Source: Andreprevotia lacus DSM 23236 (GTDB lineage Bacteria; Pseudomonadota; Gammaproteobacteria; Burkholderiales; Chitinibacteraceae). From it: DNA of 64,000 nucleotides. Numbering within the stretch: position 1 is the stretch's first letter; every line of letters starts with the position of its first letter. The notes below the pieces were generated by a model. That model did no database searches. It saw nothing but the letters and a program-made list of their open reading frames with translations, and was not told where the DNA came from. Shown in pieces: positions 51,396 through 60,773 of the stretch. The stretch covers positions 116,958-180,957 of the forward strand of contig NZ_FWXD01000008.1 in the NCBI RefSeq assembly GCF_900176275.1. Reading direction: 5' to 3'. The position numbers and the translations under genes are program-made.

Positions 51396-52853
51396 TCAAA
51401 ACCGGAATGTACTCCGGGTGTAGATGGCACGGTATTGCTGCAGCCGCTTGGTCAGTACATCGCGCTTTGCTGGATCGGGCAGGTATTCGGCGCTGATGGC
51501 CGGTTTGATGCACACTTCGGCCGTGCGGCCGCCTGCCGCCAGCCAGGCCAGCCGCGCGGCACCGAGCGCACCCCCGGCTTCGCCACCGTGATGGGTAACG
51601 ATGCGCAGATCGAGTACGTCCGCAATCAGCTGTGCCCAAATGGCGCTGCGAGCACCGCCGCCAGTCAGTGAAAGCGTGTCGACGTCGGTGCCGGCGCTGC
51701 GTAGCGCATCCAGCCCGTCCTGCAGTGCGAATGCCACGCCCTCGAGCACCGCGTAGCCCAGCATGGCACGGTTGGTATCGTGCGTGAGACCGTGCAGCAC
51801 ACCTTGGGCATACGGGTCGTTATGCGGTGTGCGCTCACCGGATAAGTAGGGCAGGAAGAGCGGGGCGCGCTCGCGCGCTTCAGCAGGCAAGGCAGCCACC
51901 TCGTCCAGCAGCGTGGCTTCGTCGGTGCCCAGCAGGGAACATAACCAGCGCAAGCTGCTGGCGGCGGACAGGATCACGCTCATCTGGTGCCAGCGGCCGG
52001 GCAGGGCATGACAGAACGCATGCACCGCCGAGGCAGGATTGGGGCGATAGCGATCATTCACCACAAACAGCACGCCAGAGGTGCCGAGTGAGATGAACCC
52101 ATCACCCGGCTCGGTCGCGCCCATGCCCACTGCGCTAGCAGCATTGTCGCCACCACCGCCGGCGACCACCACGCCCTCCGCCATCCCCCATTGCGCAGCC
52201 AGTTCGGGCTTGAGCACGCCCGATACCGCCGAACCCTCAACCAATGCCGGCATGTGCGCCCGTGTCAGTCCGGTGGCGGCCAATAGTTCCTCCGACCAGT
52301 CGCGCCTGGCCACATCCAGCCACAGTGTGCCGGCCGCGTCGGATGGATCGCTGACCTTGTTGCCGGTCAGCAACCAGCGCAGATAATCCTTGGGCAGCAG
52401 CACGGTGCGTATCTGCGCAAAGAGGTCAGGCTCGTGTCGTGCCAGCCAGAGCAGCTTGGGTGCGGTAAACCCCGGCATGGCCAGATTGCCTGCGATCTGG
52501 TGCAGGGCTGGTGCACGCTCGGTCAGTACGCGGCATTCGTCGGCGCTGCGCATGTCGTTCCACAAGATGGCCGGGCGCAGCACCTGGTCATGTTTGTCCA
52601 GCACCACCGCGCCATGCATCTGCCCGGACAGACCAATGGCTCGCACAGTGCCAAGCTGTTGCGCAAAACCGGCCTGTAGCTGGCCAATGGCCGCGCAGGT
52701 GGCCTGCCACCAGTCCGCCGGATTTTGCTCGGACCAGCGGGGCTGCGGCCGGCTGATGGTGAGTGGTGCACCCGCGCTGCCGACCACTTGGTGATGGTCA
52801 TCCAGCAACAGCACTTTGACTTCCGACGTGCCCAGATCAATGCCCAGATACAT
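51396..52853 (-). CDS. xylB: Xylulokinase
   Basis: The 485-residue FGGY sugar kinase phosphorylates D-xylulose. It has GIDLGTSEVKVLLLDD at the N-terminus, the substrate segment GLSGQMHGAVVLD with WNDMRS, and the nucleotide motif GGGARSAIWAQLIADV. SGQMHG is the xylulokinase pattern. No xylose isomerase or transporter is in the window. The start at 52853 has GGGAG upstream. A palindromic hairpin at 52879-52896 sits in its leader. Confidence 0.92.
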   Translation of the reverse strand: MYLGIDLGTSEVKVLLLDDHHQVVGSAGAPLTISRPQPRWSEQNPADWWQATCAAIGQLQAGFAQQLGTVRAIGLSGQMHGAVVLDKHDQVLRPAILWNDMRSADECRVLTERAPALHQIAGNLAMPGFTAPKLLWLARHEPDLFAQIRTVLLPKDYLRWLLTGNKVSDPSDAAGTLWLDVARRDWSEELLAATGLTRAHMPALVEGSAVSGVLKPELAAQWGMAEGVVVAGGGGDNAASAVGMGATEPGDGFISLGTSGVLFVVNDRYRPNPASAVHAFCHALPGRWHQMSVILSAASSLRWLCSLLGTDEATLLDEVAALPAEARERAPLFLPYLSGERTPHNDPYAQGVLHGLTHDTNRAMLGYAVLEGVAFALQDGLDALRSAGTDVDTLSLTGGGARSAIWAQLIADVLDLRIVTHHGGEAGGALGAARLAWLAAGGRTAEVCIKPAISAEYLPDPAKRDVLTKRLQQYRAIYTRSTFRF

Positions 52854-52956
52854 GCAACGCTCCCACAGAACAGCTACGCACCGGGCAAGCCCGGTGCCCA
52901 TACATATATGCGGGAGCCTAGCCTAGCCTGCGGCCCGTCCCAATACCGGAAAGCGC

Positions 52957-55035
52957 TTAGAACGCTGCCTTCAAACCGACTTTGACGCTGCGCCCCGCCT
53001 CTGGCGCGATATCGCGCAGTACCGAGCTGGCCTGCCTGATTTCCGCATTGCCCAGATTGTCGCCACGCAGATAGGCCAGCCACTGCACCTGCTGCAGGCG
53101 GAACTGGTACGACACGTTCAGCCCGACCGTGGTGTAGGCATCGCTGGGCAGGTCGTTTGCGGGGACACGATCCTGCGCCCAGGCATGAGTGACGTCCAGC
53201 CCGCCCAGCCAGTTGCCATCGCCATAGCTGGCGCCCAGCGTCATGCGTAATGGCGCAATGCGTGGCAGCGGTTCACCGGTATCGCGGTTGTTGGCACGGA
53301 TGTAGTCACCGCGCAGGCTCAGGTCGAAAAAGCGGCTGCCAGCATCGTAGATGCGCGTACCGCCGGAAAACTCCACGCCATAAAACTCGGCCGCCACGCT
53401 GCTGTAGCGTGCCTCGGGCAGGGCATCCGGCTCGTCGCGGTCGACCACGTCGCCAGCATCATTGCGATAGCGGCCGGTATTGAGCTCGGCCAGATAGTTG
53501 CGGAAGCGGTTGTAGAACACACCCACACTGGCTTGATCATGCCGTTCGCCATAACGCAGTGCCAGATCGAAGGACAGCACCTGCTCCTTTTGCGCATCGG
53601 CATTGCCAACCAGATATTGCCCGGTAGCCGCATGTGGCCCGTTGGCATACAGCTCGTAGAATGTCGGCGCGCGTTCGGTGTAGCCACCATTTGCAACGAT
53701 CTTCAATGCTGGCGTCAGGGCGTACTGCGCGCCCAGCGATGCGCTGCCAGCAGCAAAGCTGCGCGCGCTGCTGCCGGCAAAGCGGCTGTCGGTAGCCGGG
53801 GCAGGGCTGGTTTCGGTGTGTTCCAGCCGCCCACCCAGTTGCAACAGCCAGTTATTGGATGCTTGCCAACTCTCCAACGCGAACAGGGCTGCCGTGCGTG
53901 TTTGCGTTTCAGGCACCAGCGCCTCGTCGCCCAAGGCGGCAAAACGGGTATTGGCAAACTGCGCGCCGATGACGCCCTGCAGCGGACCCAGCGGCGCATG
54001 GCGGGCCTCGATGCGCCCTTCATAGCCCCGATTCTTGAATTGCGTGCCCACCGTGCCATCGTCAATTTCCATATGCTGGTAATCGGTGTAGCCGAGGTTG
54101 AATTTGACCGACTGTATCGGCCCGGCCAGATCGCGTACCTCGCCCGCGAGCTTGAGCTGATCCTGATGCATGCGCAGCCGCACCGACGGCTCGGCCACCG
54201 AGCCGTAGTTGGCGTCGTATATCCCGTATGACAGCCCCAGGTAGCCGTTATCCCAGAACAGGCTGCCGCCCACGCCGGCGCCATCGGCCCGGCCATCACT
54301 ATTGGGCAGCTGATCCTGTGGCTGATCCACGCCATCAACGGCACGCAGCCGGGCAGAGCGCGCATAGCCGGGTATGCGCAGCAAGCCACTGTCCTGGTGG
54401 AAGGCATCAACGTGCAGGGCGAAGCGCTCGGTGCCGGCGGCAAAGTCAGCGGCGACCTCGCGGGCACGGTTGGCACTGGCGTAGTCCAGCTCGACGCGCC
54501 CTTGCGGTGTGGTGATCGGCTCGCTCGGGATGCGGTTATCCAGCGTATTGACCACACCGCCCACTGCGTTACCGCCATAAAGCAGCGCCGCCGGGCCGCG
54601 CACGACCTCGATGCGTTCAGCGCTCAGCGGGCTTTGCGGCAGCGCATGGTCGTACGACAGCGCGGAAGCATCGACGATGCCGACACCGTTTTGCAGGATG
54701 CGGATACGGTCACCATCCATGCCACGAATGATGGGGCGCGCCACCCAAGGGCCATAGCCGGTGGTACTGACACCCGGCTCGCCATCCAGCGTGGCACCCA
54801 AGGTACTGCCGCGCTTCAAGCTCAAGGTGCGGCCCTCAAGCACGGTGGCCGGTGCCAAAGGCTGGTCCAGACCCAGCGGATTGGCCGTGACCAGCACCGG
54901 GGCGAGTGTTTCTGCATCGTCGGCAGCATGGGCCGGCAGGGCCGCCAACGCTGCCAGCACAGGTAACAGAACGCGGCGCCGTACGCGGGACACCGGGTGG
55001 GATGGCGAATACTCAATAGGGTGAGACGGAGACAT
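52957..55035 (-). CDS. TonB-dependent outer-membrane receptor, probable zinc receptor (ZnuD-like)
   Basis: The 692-residue receptor has a signal peptide ending at about residue 38 (AALPAHA), a TonB box-like region, a plug domain (RPIIRGMDGDRIRILQNGVGIVDASALSYDHALP) and a 22-strand-type barrel ending in Phe. The plug sequence with SYDHA resembles ZnuD. It is divergent from zur, and a palindrome lies over its promoter, which supports zinc control. The His content of the loops is modest, so the metal is inferred from context. Confidence 0.83.
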   Translation of the reverse strand: MSPSHPIEYSPSHPVSRVRRRVLLPVLAALAALPAHAADDAETLAPVLVTANPLGLDQPLAPATVLEGRTLSLKRGSTLGATLDGEPGVSTTGYGPWVARPIIRGMDGDRIRILQNGVGIVDASALSYDHALPQSPLSAERIEVVRGPAALLYGGNAVGGVVNTLDNRIPSEPITTPQGRVELDYASANRAREVAADFAAGTERFALHVDAFHQDSGLLRIPGYARSARLRAVDGVDQPQDQLPNSDGRADGAGVGGSLFWDNGYLGLSYGIYDANYGSVAEPSVRLRMHQDQLKLAGEVRDLAGPIQSVKFNLGYTDYQHMEIDDGTVGTQFKNRGYEGRIEARHAPLGPLQGVIGAQFANTRFAALGDEALVPETQTRTAALFALESWQASNNWLLQLGGRLEHTETSPAPATDSRFAGSSARSFAAGSASLGAQYALTPALKIVANGGYTERAPTFYELYANGPHAATGQYLVGNADAQKEQVLSFDLALRYGERHDQASVGVFYNRFRNYLAELNTGRYRNDAGDVVDRDEPDALPEARYSSVAAEFYGVEFSGGTRIYDAGSRFFDLSLRGDYIRANNRDTGEPLPRIAPLRMTLGASYGDGNWLGGLDVTHAWAQDRVPANDLPSDAYTTVGLNVSYQFRLQQVQWLAYLRGDNLGNAEIRQASSVLRDIAPEAGRSVKVGLKAAF

Positions 55036-55061
55036 GACGACCTCTAGCAGGAGAATTTAAT

Positions 55062-55074
55062 GCAACAATGTTGC
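55062..55074. promoter_or_regulatory. Probable Zur operator
   Basis: GCAACA-A-TGTTGC is a perfect 13-base palindrome 27 bases upstream of the receptor ATG, downstream of a TTGCAT-N18-TAGCAT promoter on the minus strand. The neighbouring zur gene makes Zur the likely binder. Confidence 0.5.
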
Positions 55075-55237
55075 GTTATGCTAAGGCTTGTCATGCAATT
55101 TATGCAACACTATATCATTGCAATTTTGTTCGCAGGCATAGCAAAAACCGGGAGGCTATGCCGCGACAGGCCTTGATTCGACGCCGTTTGGCTGCTGCGT
55201 TAAGCTAGCGGTTCATACGCAGAAAACAGCTTGCTCC

Positions 55238-55732
55238 ATGACCCACACTCACCCACAACCCGCGTCAACCGACATCGAGGCGCGCCTTGCGCACGCTGAA
55301 AACCGTTGTCGCGAGCACGGCAGCCGGCTGACGCCCATCCGCCGCCAGGTGCTGGGCTTGCTGCTCAAGCACGGCCATGGCGTAAAGGCCTATCAACTGG
55401 TGGACGAGATGAAGTCGTTGCACGCCAGCACTACCCCGCCCACGGTCTATCGCGCGCTGGAGTTCCTGCAGGCCGAGGGGCTGGTGCACCGACTGGATAT
55501 GTCCAATGCCTTTGTGGCGTGCAGCGCACAAGACGATGCCCATGGTCATGTGCATCACGGGCTATTGCTGGCCTGCCCGCGTTGCAACGCCGTTGCCGAA
55601 GTGCCTGATGAGCAAATGAGCCACGCACTGGCTGCGTGGGTCCATCAGGCGGGCTACCGACTGGAGGGGGAAAGCATTGAAATCAAGGCGCTATGCCCGG
55701 CGTGCCAGAAAATAGCCAGCGCAACAGCATAG
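55238..55732 (+). CDS. zur: Fur family zinc regulator Zur
   Basis: The 164-residue Fur-family protein has a winged helix (RLTPIRRQVLGLLLKHGHGVKAYQLVD, STTPPTVYRALEFLQAEGLVHRL). The C-terminal metal sites have CPRC and CPAC pairs and a His-rich HGHVHHG segment. Zur with zinc represses uptake genes; the divergent receptor is the likely target. The ATG at 55238 gives a short extra N-terminal tail. Confidence 0.87.
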   Translation: MTHTHPQPASTDIEARLAHAENRCREHGSRLTPIRRQVLGLLLKHGHGVKAYQLVDEMKSLHASTTPPTVYRALEFLQAEGLVHRLDMSNAFVACSAQDDAHGHVHHGLLLACPRCNAVAEVPDEQMSHALAAWVHQAGYRLEGESIEIKALCPACQKIASATA

Positions 55733-55864
55733 GTCAGAGACAGCGACCAACGCCCGGACAACAGGTCCGGAACCTGCGTCGCTGCAGAGCAGGTGAGCAC
55801 ACGTCTGCAGCAGTCCCCCACGATAACTGCGCTTGCAGGCTCCAGGTACGCTGCTGCTTTCTCT

Positions 55865-56386
55865 TCAGGGTTTTGACGCGGCGGGACGGCTCCTCCGCTT
55901 TTTTACCGGTTTCTCAGGCACAGGCAGGGCTTGCACGCGCTTTAGTTCACGTTCGTACAGCAGTCGGCTCTCGCGCAGGAAACCGGCCAGCAGCGCCAAT
56001 TGCTCGGCGGTGTAGGGCTCCAGCAAGCGCGTGCCTTCGCTCGCAAACGGCGAATACAGGCCCCAGGTTTTTGCGCGCGCTGCTGGTGTAATACAAACCA
56101 GTACCTTGCGCCGATCTGCCGGGTCTGCCGATCGTGACAGATGGCCCAGTTGTTCCAGTCGGTCAAGCATCGCCGTAACGCTGCCCGTGGTCAGACCGAG
56201 TGCGGGCCCCAATATCCCCGGCGTGGCAAATTCAGTCTGCATCAATAGTTCAAGACAGCGCAGGTCTGTGCGGTTGATGCCGAGGACGGATGCAGCCAGC
56301 GCATCAAACGCATCAACCGATGCTTGCATGCGCTGCATTTCATTGGCTACGTCCGAGCGTAGTGTATCGAGCTTTTCTCTTGACAT
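55865..56386 (-). CDS. MarR family transcriptional regulator
   Basis: The 173-residue protein has the MarR winged helix (LRCLELLMQTEFATPGILGPALGLTTGSVTAMLDRLEQLGHLSRSADPADRRKVLV, about 42-98) and a basic C-terminal tail (KKRRSRPA). It is divergent from a FAD monooxygenase gene, with two matching palindromes between them, one covering its own start codon. It probably represses both, relieved by an aromatic-type ligand; the ligand is unknown. Confidence 0.88.
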   Translation of the reverse strand: MSREKLDTLRSDVANEMQRMQASVDAFDALAASVLGINRTDLRCLELLMQTEFATPGILGPALGLTTGSVTAMLDRLEQLGHLSRSADPADRRKVLVCITPAARAKTWGLYSPFASEGTRLLEPYTAEQLALLAGFLRESRLLYERELKRVQALPVPEKPVKKRRSRPAASKP

Positions 56387-56425
56387 TCAAGATTCTCAGG
56401 ATCAATATTATTTTGACAATCAAGA
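56378..56425. promoter_or_regulatory. Paired MarR operators over the divergent promoters
   Basis: TCTTGA-CAT-TCAAGA (56378-56392) and TTTTGA-CAA-TCAAGA (56411-56425) share the T(C/T)TTGA-N3-TCAAGA form with centres 33 bp apart, three helical turns. TTGACA (56380-56385) with CAATAT 17 bases on (56403-56408) could be the monooxygenase promoter, overlapped by the first site. Confidence 0.6.
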
Positions 56426-56452
56426 TAAATGATCATCAAGAGGAATCCTAGC

Positions 56453-57775
56453 ATGCAAGTGATCGTGATAGGAGGTGGTACCGGTGGGATGTGCCTTGCA
56501 CATGGTCTGAAACAGGCTGGGGTTTCCGTTGCCGTCTATGAGCGGTACGCCAACCGGGCGGACGGATTGCATGGCTATCGAGTCGGGATTGACCCAACGG
56601 GTAATCGAGCCCTCAAGCAATGCTTGCCAGCTGCTTTGTTTGATTTGTTTCTGGCGACATGTGCCACGGCGCCAAAGTATTTCAACGTGTTGACTGAGCA
56701 AATGAAAACGACCGCCTCGTTCCCGTTGCGGGGAGATCACGATGCCATCAATTCCGAGCGTTCCGTGTCTCGTTCGACACTGCGGCAGCTTCTCTTCACC
56801 GGCATGGAAGATGTAGTGCATTTTGGAAAAGTGTTCACGCACTATGTGAAGCACGCGGACGGCAGCATTACGGCCTACTTTGCGGACGGCAGCAGTGCAC
56901 GTGGTGATGTGCTGGTCGCCGCCGATGGCACGCATTCTGCAGTGCGGCAACAATATCTCCCTCACGCCAAAATCTGCGAAACCGGCATCACCGCAATCGC
57001 GACGAAAACACCGCTCACTGCACAAACCCGCGCTTTGCTGGCGCCCCATCTGACTCAGGGCTTATCCCTGATTTTTGCCAGGGGAGGGCTGACCGGTATG
57101 CTGCATGTGATGACCTTTCCCTGGAATGCGCCCGCCCAACACAGAAGCGCGCATTGTGCTGCTCAACTTGAGCGCTGGACAAAGTCGCAATGCACCACCG
57201 AGCCGGACTACATCAACCTGTCGATCTGGAGTTCGCATTCGCGTTTTCCAGAGCACACCTGCAACGCCCGTGGCCAAGCCTTGCTTGATATCGTCAAGCC
57301 GCTCACCCGGCAATGGAGCCCCGAACTCCGGCAAATTCTGGCGCTGGCTGATCCAGGCTCGGCCTTTCCGCTACGGATTGTGACATCCTCGCCTATACCC
57401 CCATGGCCTCCCGGCCCGGTGACGTTATTGGGCGATGCGATACATACGATGACACCGGGCCAAGGTGTGGGTGCCAATACGGCCCTGCGTGATGCAGCGT
57501 TGCTGAGCCAGGAGCTTGTTGCGGTGGCACAGCGCAGAAAACCGCTGCTGGCGGCCATCGGCGACTATGAAGCCCAGATGCGGCCTTACGGCTTTGCAAG
57601 AGTGGCCGATTCGCTAAACAATAATGGCACACGCGCTGACGATCCGTATTACCACCCTGTTCTGGGCAGGATGACCTTGCATGCAACACGTGCGTACTTC
57701 AAGTTAACCCATGTGGTCCCTTGCCTGCGTAGCCGGTTCATCAACAGTCTTTACCGCTACCGGGGCGCGAGCTGA
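56453..57775 (+). CDS. FAD-dependent monooxygenase
   Basis: The 440-residue flavoprotein has the Rossmann dinucleotide motif VIGGGTGGMCLAHGL at the N-terminus, a central DVLVAADGTHS (DG motif) and the second FAD motif GDAIHTMTPGQGVGANTALRD. This is the class A aromatic hydroxylase layout. The substrate is unknown; control by a MarR protein suggests an aromatic or antibiotic compound. The ATG at 56453 follows AGAGGA; the upstream ATG at 56429 is less well placed. Confidence 0.85.
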   Translation: MQVIVIGGGTGGMCLAHGLKQAGVSVAVYERYANRADGLHGYRVGIDPTGNRALKQCLPAALFDLFLATCATAPKYFNVLTEQMKTTASFPLRGDHDAINSERSVSRSTLRQLLFTGMEDVVHFGKVFTHYVKHADGSITAYFADGSSARGDVLVAADGTHSAVRQQYLPHAKICETGITAIATKTPLTAQTRALLAPHLTQGLSLIFARGGLTGMLHVMTFPWNAPAQHRSAHCAAQLERWTKSQCTTEPDYINLSIWSSHSRFPEHTCNARGQALLDIVKPLTRQWSPELRQILALADPGSAFPLRIVTSSPIPPWPPGPVTLLGDAIHTMTPGQGVGANTALRDAALLSQELVAVAQRRKPLLAAIGDYEAQMRPYGFARVADSLNNNGTRADDPYYHPVLGRMTLHATRAYFKLTHVVPCLRSRFINSLYRYRGAS

Positions 57776-57869
57776 TGTGAACCGGCAGTCTCAAGGTGCC
57801 AATACCAGTACCTTGACCTGCTCGATTCCGCAAAGGAATGCTCGTTGTTGCCTCGAGGCCTGACCCCGG

Positions 57870-58676
57870 CTAAGGATTGGACTCGATCAGCTCACGCACA
57901 TGAGGCCACCAGCGGTCATTGCCTGCTTCGTCATAGACCAGCAAATGCGCATCGCTTTTAAACACGCCGGTATTGATCAACCGGGCATCATGATTTGATT
58001 GCACATATTGCCGGTGCAAGCTTTGGGCGAAATCCATGCTCCAGTAATGGTCATTTTCGCCATAAAACCATAGTGAAGGCCGTCGTGCATACCGGCCGAG
58101 ATGACGAAACGCCAGCAGCAAGGGTTGCTGCCAACCCGGCTCGTGCTCGGCGCGCAAACCCCCGCTGAAATTCACCAAAGCCCGTACGCCGTGGTGAGGC
58201 TTCATGCCATAGGCCAGTGTCGCCAGGCCACCGTAGGACACGCCGGCGACAAAGATCCGGTCGGCTTGTATACACGGATGGCGAACCAGTCCGCGTATGG
58301 CGGCATCAATATCCCTGGCACAGAACAGGGCGCCTGACAGCGGATTGCGCCAATGGGCCAGATGCACGCCGCCTGAATCGGCAAATCCCTTGCGATTGGG
58401 CGCGGCCACGGCAAAGCCCGCGGCGGTGAGCACACGCACGAATGCCAGTGGTTGGCAGCGTGATTGCTGGGCCGCCGGGCCATAGTGTTTACCGTGATTG
58501 AACACCCATAGCGGGAAGGGGCCGCGCCCATGTGGCAAATAGAGCGTCGTCACCAGCGGGGAGGGGGGAATGTCGCGAGATGGGATTCGCAGCACTTCTT
58601 CGCGCCACGCTTGGCTTGCCATGCCACCACGAAGGGCAGACAGTGCGCCCTGACTGCCTGCCAAGCGATACGTCAT
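57870..58676 (-). CDS. Alpha/beta hydrolase, candidate T6SS cargo effector
   Basis: The 268-residue protein has an alpha/beta-hydrolase fold of dienelactone-hydrolase type. The nucleophile Ser147 lies in GVSYGG, the acid is probably Asp209 (GENDHYW) and the base His244 (SDAHLLV). There is no convincing signal peptide. Its ATG overlaps the stop of the DUF4150 gene by four bases, so it is translated from the PAAR-like operon. This position is typical for a T6SS effector, but the substrate is unknown and no immunity gene follows. It is the last gene of the operon. Confidence 0.78.
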   Translation of the reverse strand: MTYRLAGSQGALSALRGGMASQAWREEVLRIPSRDIPPSPLVTTLYLPHGRGPFPLWVFNHGKHYGPAAQQSRCQPLAFVRVLTAAGFAVAAPNRKGFADSGGVHLAHWRNPLSGALFCARDIDAAIRGLVRHPCIQADRIFVAGVSYGGLATLAYGMKPHHGVRALVNFSGGLRAEHEPGWQQPLLLAFRHLGRYARRPSLWFYGENDHYWSMDFAQSLHRQYVQSNHDARLINTGVFKSDAHLLVYDEAGNDRWWPHVRELIESNP

Positions 58677-59062
58677 GGCGCCAGCAGCAGCACGACGTTC
58701 TGGCTGGGTTCTATGCGCATGCCCGGGACGTTGTTGTTGTTCTGCAGAGTCATGCTGGTTAGCCGGGTGGCCGGCTTGCCCTTGAGCAACACGGTAAAGG
58801 CACCGGTGACATAGCGCGATTGGGCCATGAAACGTTGCGAAATGATGCCACCCAGCGCGCCTTGCGTATCACCGGTCGTGATGAAGGTGGTTGTGCCCAT
58901 ATTGTGCGCAGGCATGCCTTTCACCAGCACGTGATAGGAGCCGGGCCGGGACATCCTGGCGTCGGCCTGATTCAGGTAGGGGATGGGCAGCATTTGCGGC
59001 GGCGTCTTGCAAATATCCGGAAAAGCCAGGCTTTTGCCTTTTTGCTGGGTGTTCATGAACAT
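58673..59062 (-). CDS. DUF4150 PAAR-like protein (T6SS spike tip)
   Basis: The 129-residue protein is of the DUF4150 (PAAR-like) family, which caps the VgrG spike of type VI secretion and carries effectors. The segments FPDICKTPP, GMPAHNMGTTTFITTGDTQGALGGI and KPATRLTSMTLQNNNNVPG fit the family. It lies between DUF3540 and the hydrolase, overlapping the latter by four bases. GGGAA precedes the ATG at 59062; a second ATG lies six bases on. Confidence 0.85.
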   Translation of the reverse strand: MFMNTQQKGKSLAFPDICKTPPQMLPIPYLNQADARMSRPGSYHVLVKGMPAHNMGTTTFITTGDTQGALGGIISQRFMAQSRYVTGAFTVLLKGKPATRLTSMTLQNNNNVPGMRIEPSQNVVLLLAP

Positions 59063-59080
59063 GATGCGTTCCCTGGTGTA

Positions 59081-59695
59081 TCAACCAATATGCACTTGTT
59101 TGGCTTTGGCCTTGATCAGGTTCTTTGCCGTGACCGCCGTGTATTTGCTGCGGATGCGTACACGTGCCGTTCCTTCGTAATCGATCTGCCCGGCGCGCAC
59201 CTGATCAATCTGTTCAACGCGGCGCAGGCTGACCTTGGTCAGCCAAACCAACCGGTCGGCAATGGTTTCGCATGCTTGTGCAATCAAACGCAAGCTGCCT
59301 ATTGCGCCTTGCAGCAGTACGCCTGTGTAGCGGAGCTTTTCCACAGTCACGTCACCTTCGTCGGCGCGTAGTGCAAATGCACTGCCCTCAAGCGACAGTT
59401 TTTGCATCGCTTGTACCTGCAGCGAACCCGTGCAGCTTATCGTTGCATCACTGCCCAGTTGCAGCTGGATTGGCAAGCTGCCTGCCCGTTCAAGCACTGC
59501 CAGCAGATATGTGCCAGCGCCGCCGGCCGTGGCCAGCAATACCTGGTCGCCCGTTTCGGGCAACAACAGGCAGCTGGCTGCCTGGCGGCAAGTCAGGCCA
59601 CGCCCCGCTTGCTCGACCAGGAAAGTACCGTCCCCCAGATTGGCAATCACCGTTGCGGGGCTGCTCAGCGGTGTGGTTTGCGTCAATGTCGCCAT
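59081..59695 (-). CDS. DUF3540 protein, T6SS-associated
   Basis: The 204-residue protein resembles DUF3540 proteins found beside DUF2169 and PAAR-like genes in type VI clusters. It has an OB-like N-terminal part (TVIANLGDGTFLVEQAGRG and DQVLLATAGGAGTYLLAVLER) and a C-terminal repeat-like region with a basic end. AGGAG precedes the ATG at 59695; the frame runs to 59803. It may be a spike or adaptor component; the role is unproven. Confidence 0.75.
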   Translation of the reverse strand: MATLTQTTPLSSPATVIANLGDGTFLVEQAGRGLTCRQAASCLLLPETGDQVLLATAGGAGTYLLAVLERAGSLPIQLQLGSDATISCTGSLQVQAMQKLSLEGSAFALRADEGDVTVEKLRYTGVLLQGAIGSLRLIAQACETIADRLVWLTKVSLRRVEQIDQVRAGQIDYEGTARVRIRSKYTAVTAKNLIKAKAKQVHIG

Positions 59696-59711
59696 GAAGT
59701 GCTCCTGTTGA

Positions 59712-60773
59712 TCATGAAGTTCCGCCGGGTAGTGCGGCTGCCTCGGCCTGCCACAAGGCATCGTCGCGCTCCACCACGCCGCTGCGCGTGCTCCAGCGGG
59801 CATCCAGTGTCAGGCTGCGGTGCATACGCGTGTTATCGAACTGCGCGTCACGAAAATCGGCGCTGCTGCAATCGGCGTAGGACAGCTCGGCGTGCTGCAT
59901 GCGGGCGTGGTTGAAGCGTGCGCCATTGGCTCGGGTGCGTATCAGCACCGCCATTTCCAGCCCGGCGCCCGAGAAATCGGTGTTGGTCAGCAGTGCGCCT
60001 TCCCAGACGCTGCCGGCAAATGCACCGTTCCGGCAATCCGCCTGACTCAGGTCGGCGCCGGGAAACAAGGCATGCTGGGCGTCAACACCACTCAGCCTGG
60101 CGCCGACCAGGCTGGCGCGTTCGAATACCGCCTGTGTCAGCACGGCGCCGCTCAGATCGGCCTGATCCAGCCTTGCCTGTGCAAACTGGCAACCCGCCAG
60201 GTGCTGGCCTGCCAGGCGCTGACCAGCCAGATCAGATCCGCTGAACACCACTTGCTGGAACGATGCCTCGCTGAAGTCGACCTGGCGCAAATCGAGCTCG
60301 AACAGTGTCGATGCTTCCACGTGGGCGTTGCTTAGATCACACCCGTCCAGATCGCATTCGTTGATTGTCACCTCTTGCAGCAAGGCCCCCTGCAGTGCAA
60401 CCTTGCGCAAAATGCTTTGCAGCATATCTACTTGCAATAACGCTGCTTCGTCAAAGCGCGTTTCTACCAGATCGCAATGAATCCATGCTGTTTCTGCCAG
60501 TGTTGCTGTGCGGAAATCGCATTGCGTCAGGCTGCATTGCTGCCATTGCACGTCATCGATATTTGCCCCGGCAAAGCTGCACTGCGCAAGTGTGCAATCG
60601 TTGAATATGCAGCCACAGAGATCGGCCTCGGACAGGTCAACCTCGGTCAGGGCGCAGCGCAGGAAAACGGCACCGGCCAGCGTGAGTCCGGCCAGATTCA
60701 GCCCTTTTAATGTACGGGCTTCGATCGGTTCGCCGTTTTCAATCGCAGTGAGCAATTCGGTAGCATTCATCAT
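59712..60773 (-). CDS. Pentapeptide repeat protein in T6SS operon
   Basis: The 353-residue protein is almost wholly pentapeptide repeats of the A(D/N)LXX type (about 20-310), which fold as a right-handed quadrilateral beta-helix. It overlaps the end of the DUF2169 fusion gene by four bases and precedes DUF3540 by 16 bases. It has no signal or transmembrane part. A structural or cargo-holding role is likely by context. Confidence 0.85.
   Translation of the reverse strand: MMNATELLTAIENGEPIEARTLKGLNLAGLTLAGAVFLRCALTEVDLSEADLCGCIFNDCTLAQCSFAGANIDDVQWQQCSLTQCDFRTATLAETAWIHCDLVETRFDEAALLQVDMLQSILRKVALQGALLQEVTINECDLDGCDLSNAHVEASTLFELDLRQVDFSEASFQQVVFSGSDLAGQRLAGQHLAGCQFAQARLDQADLSGAVLTQAVFERASLVGARLSGVDAQHALFPGADLSQADCRNGAFAGSVWEGALLTNTDFSGAGLEMAVLIRTRANGARFNHARMQHAELSYADCSSADFRDAQFDNTRMHRSLTLDARWSTRSGVVERDDALWQAEAAALPGGTS

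Noticed and set aside
52879..52896. Hairpin CACCGGGC/GCCCGGTG as a terminator
   Set aside because: No T tract follows on either strand; it lies in the xylB leader.
55754..55770. Hairpin CCGGAC/GTCCGG after zur as a terminator
   Set aside because: The stem is short and there is no T run.
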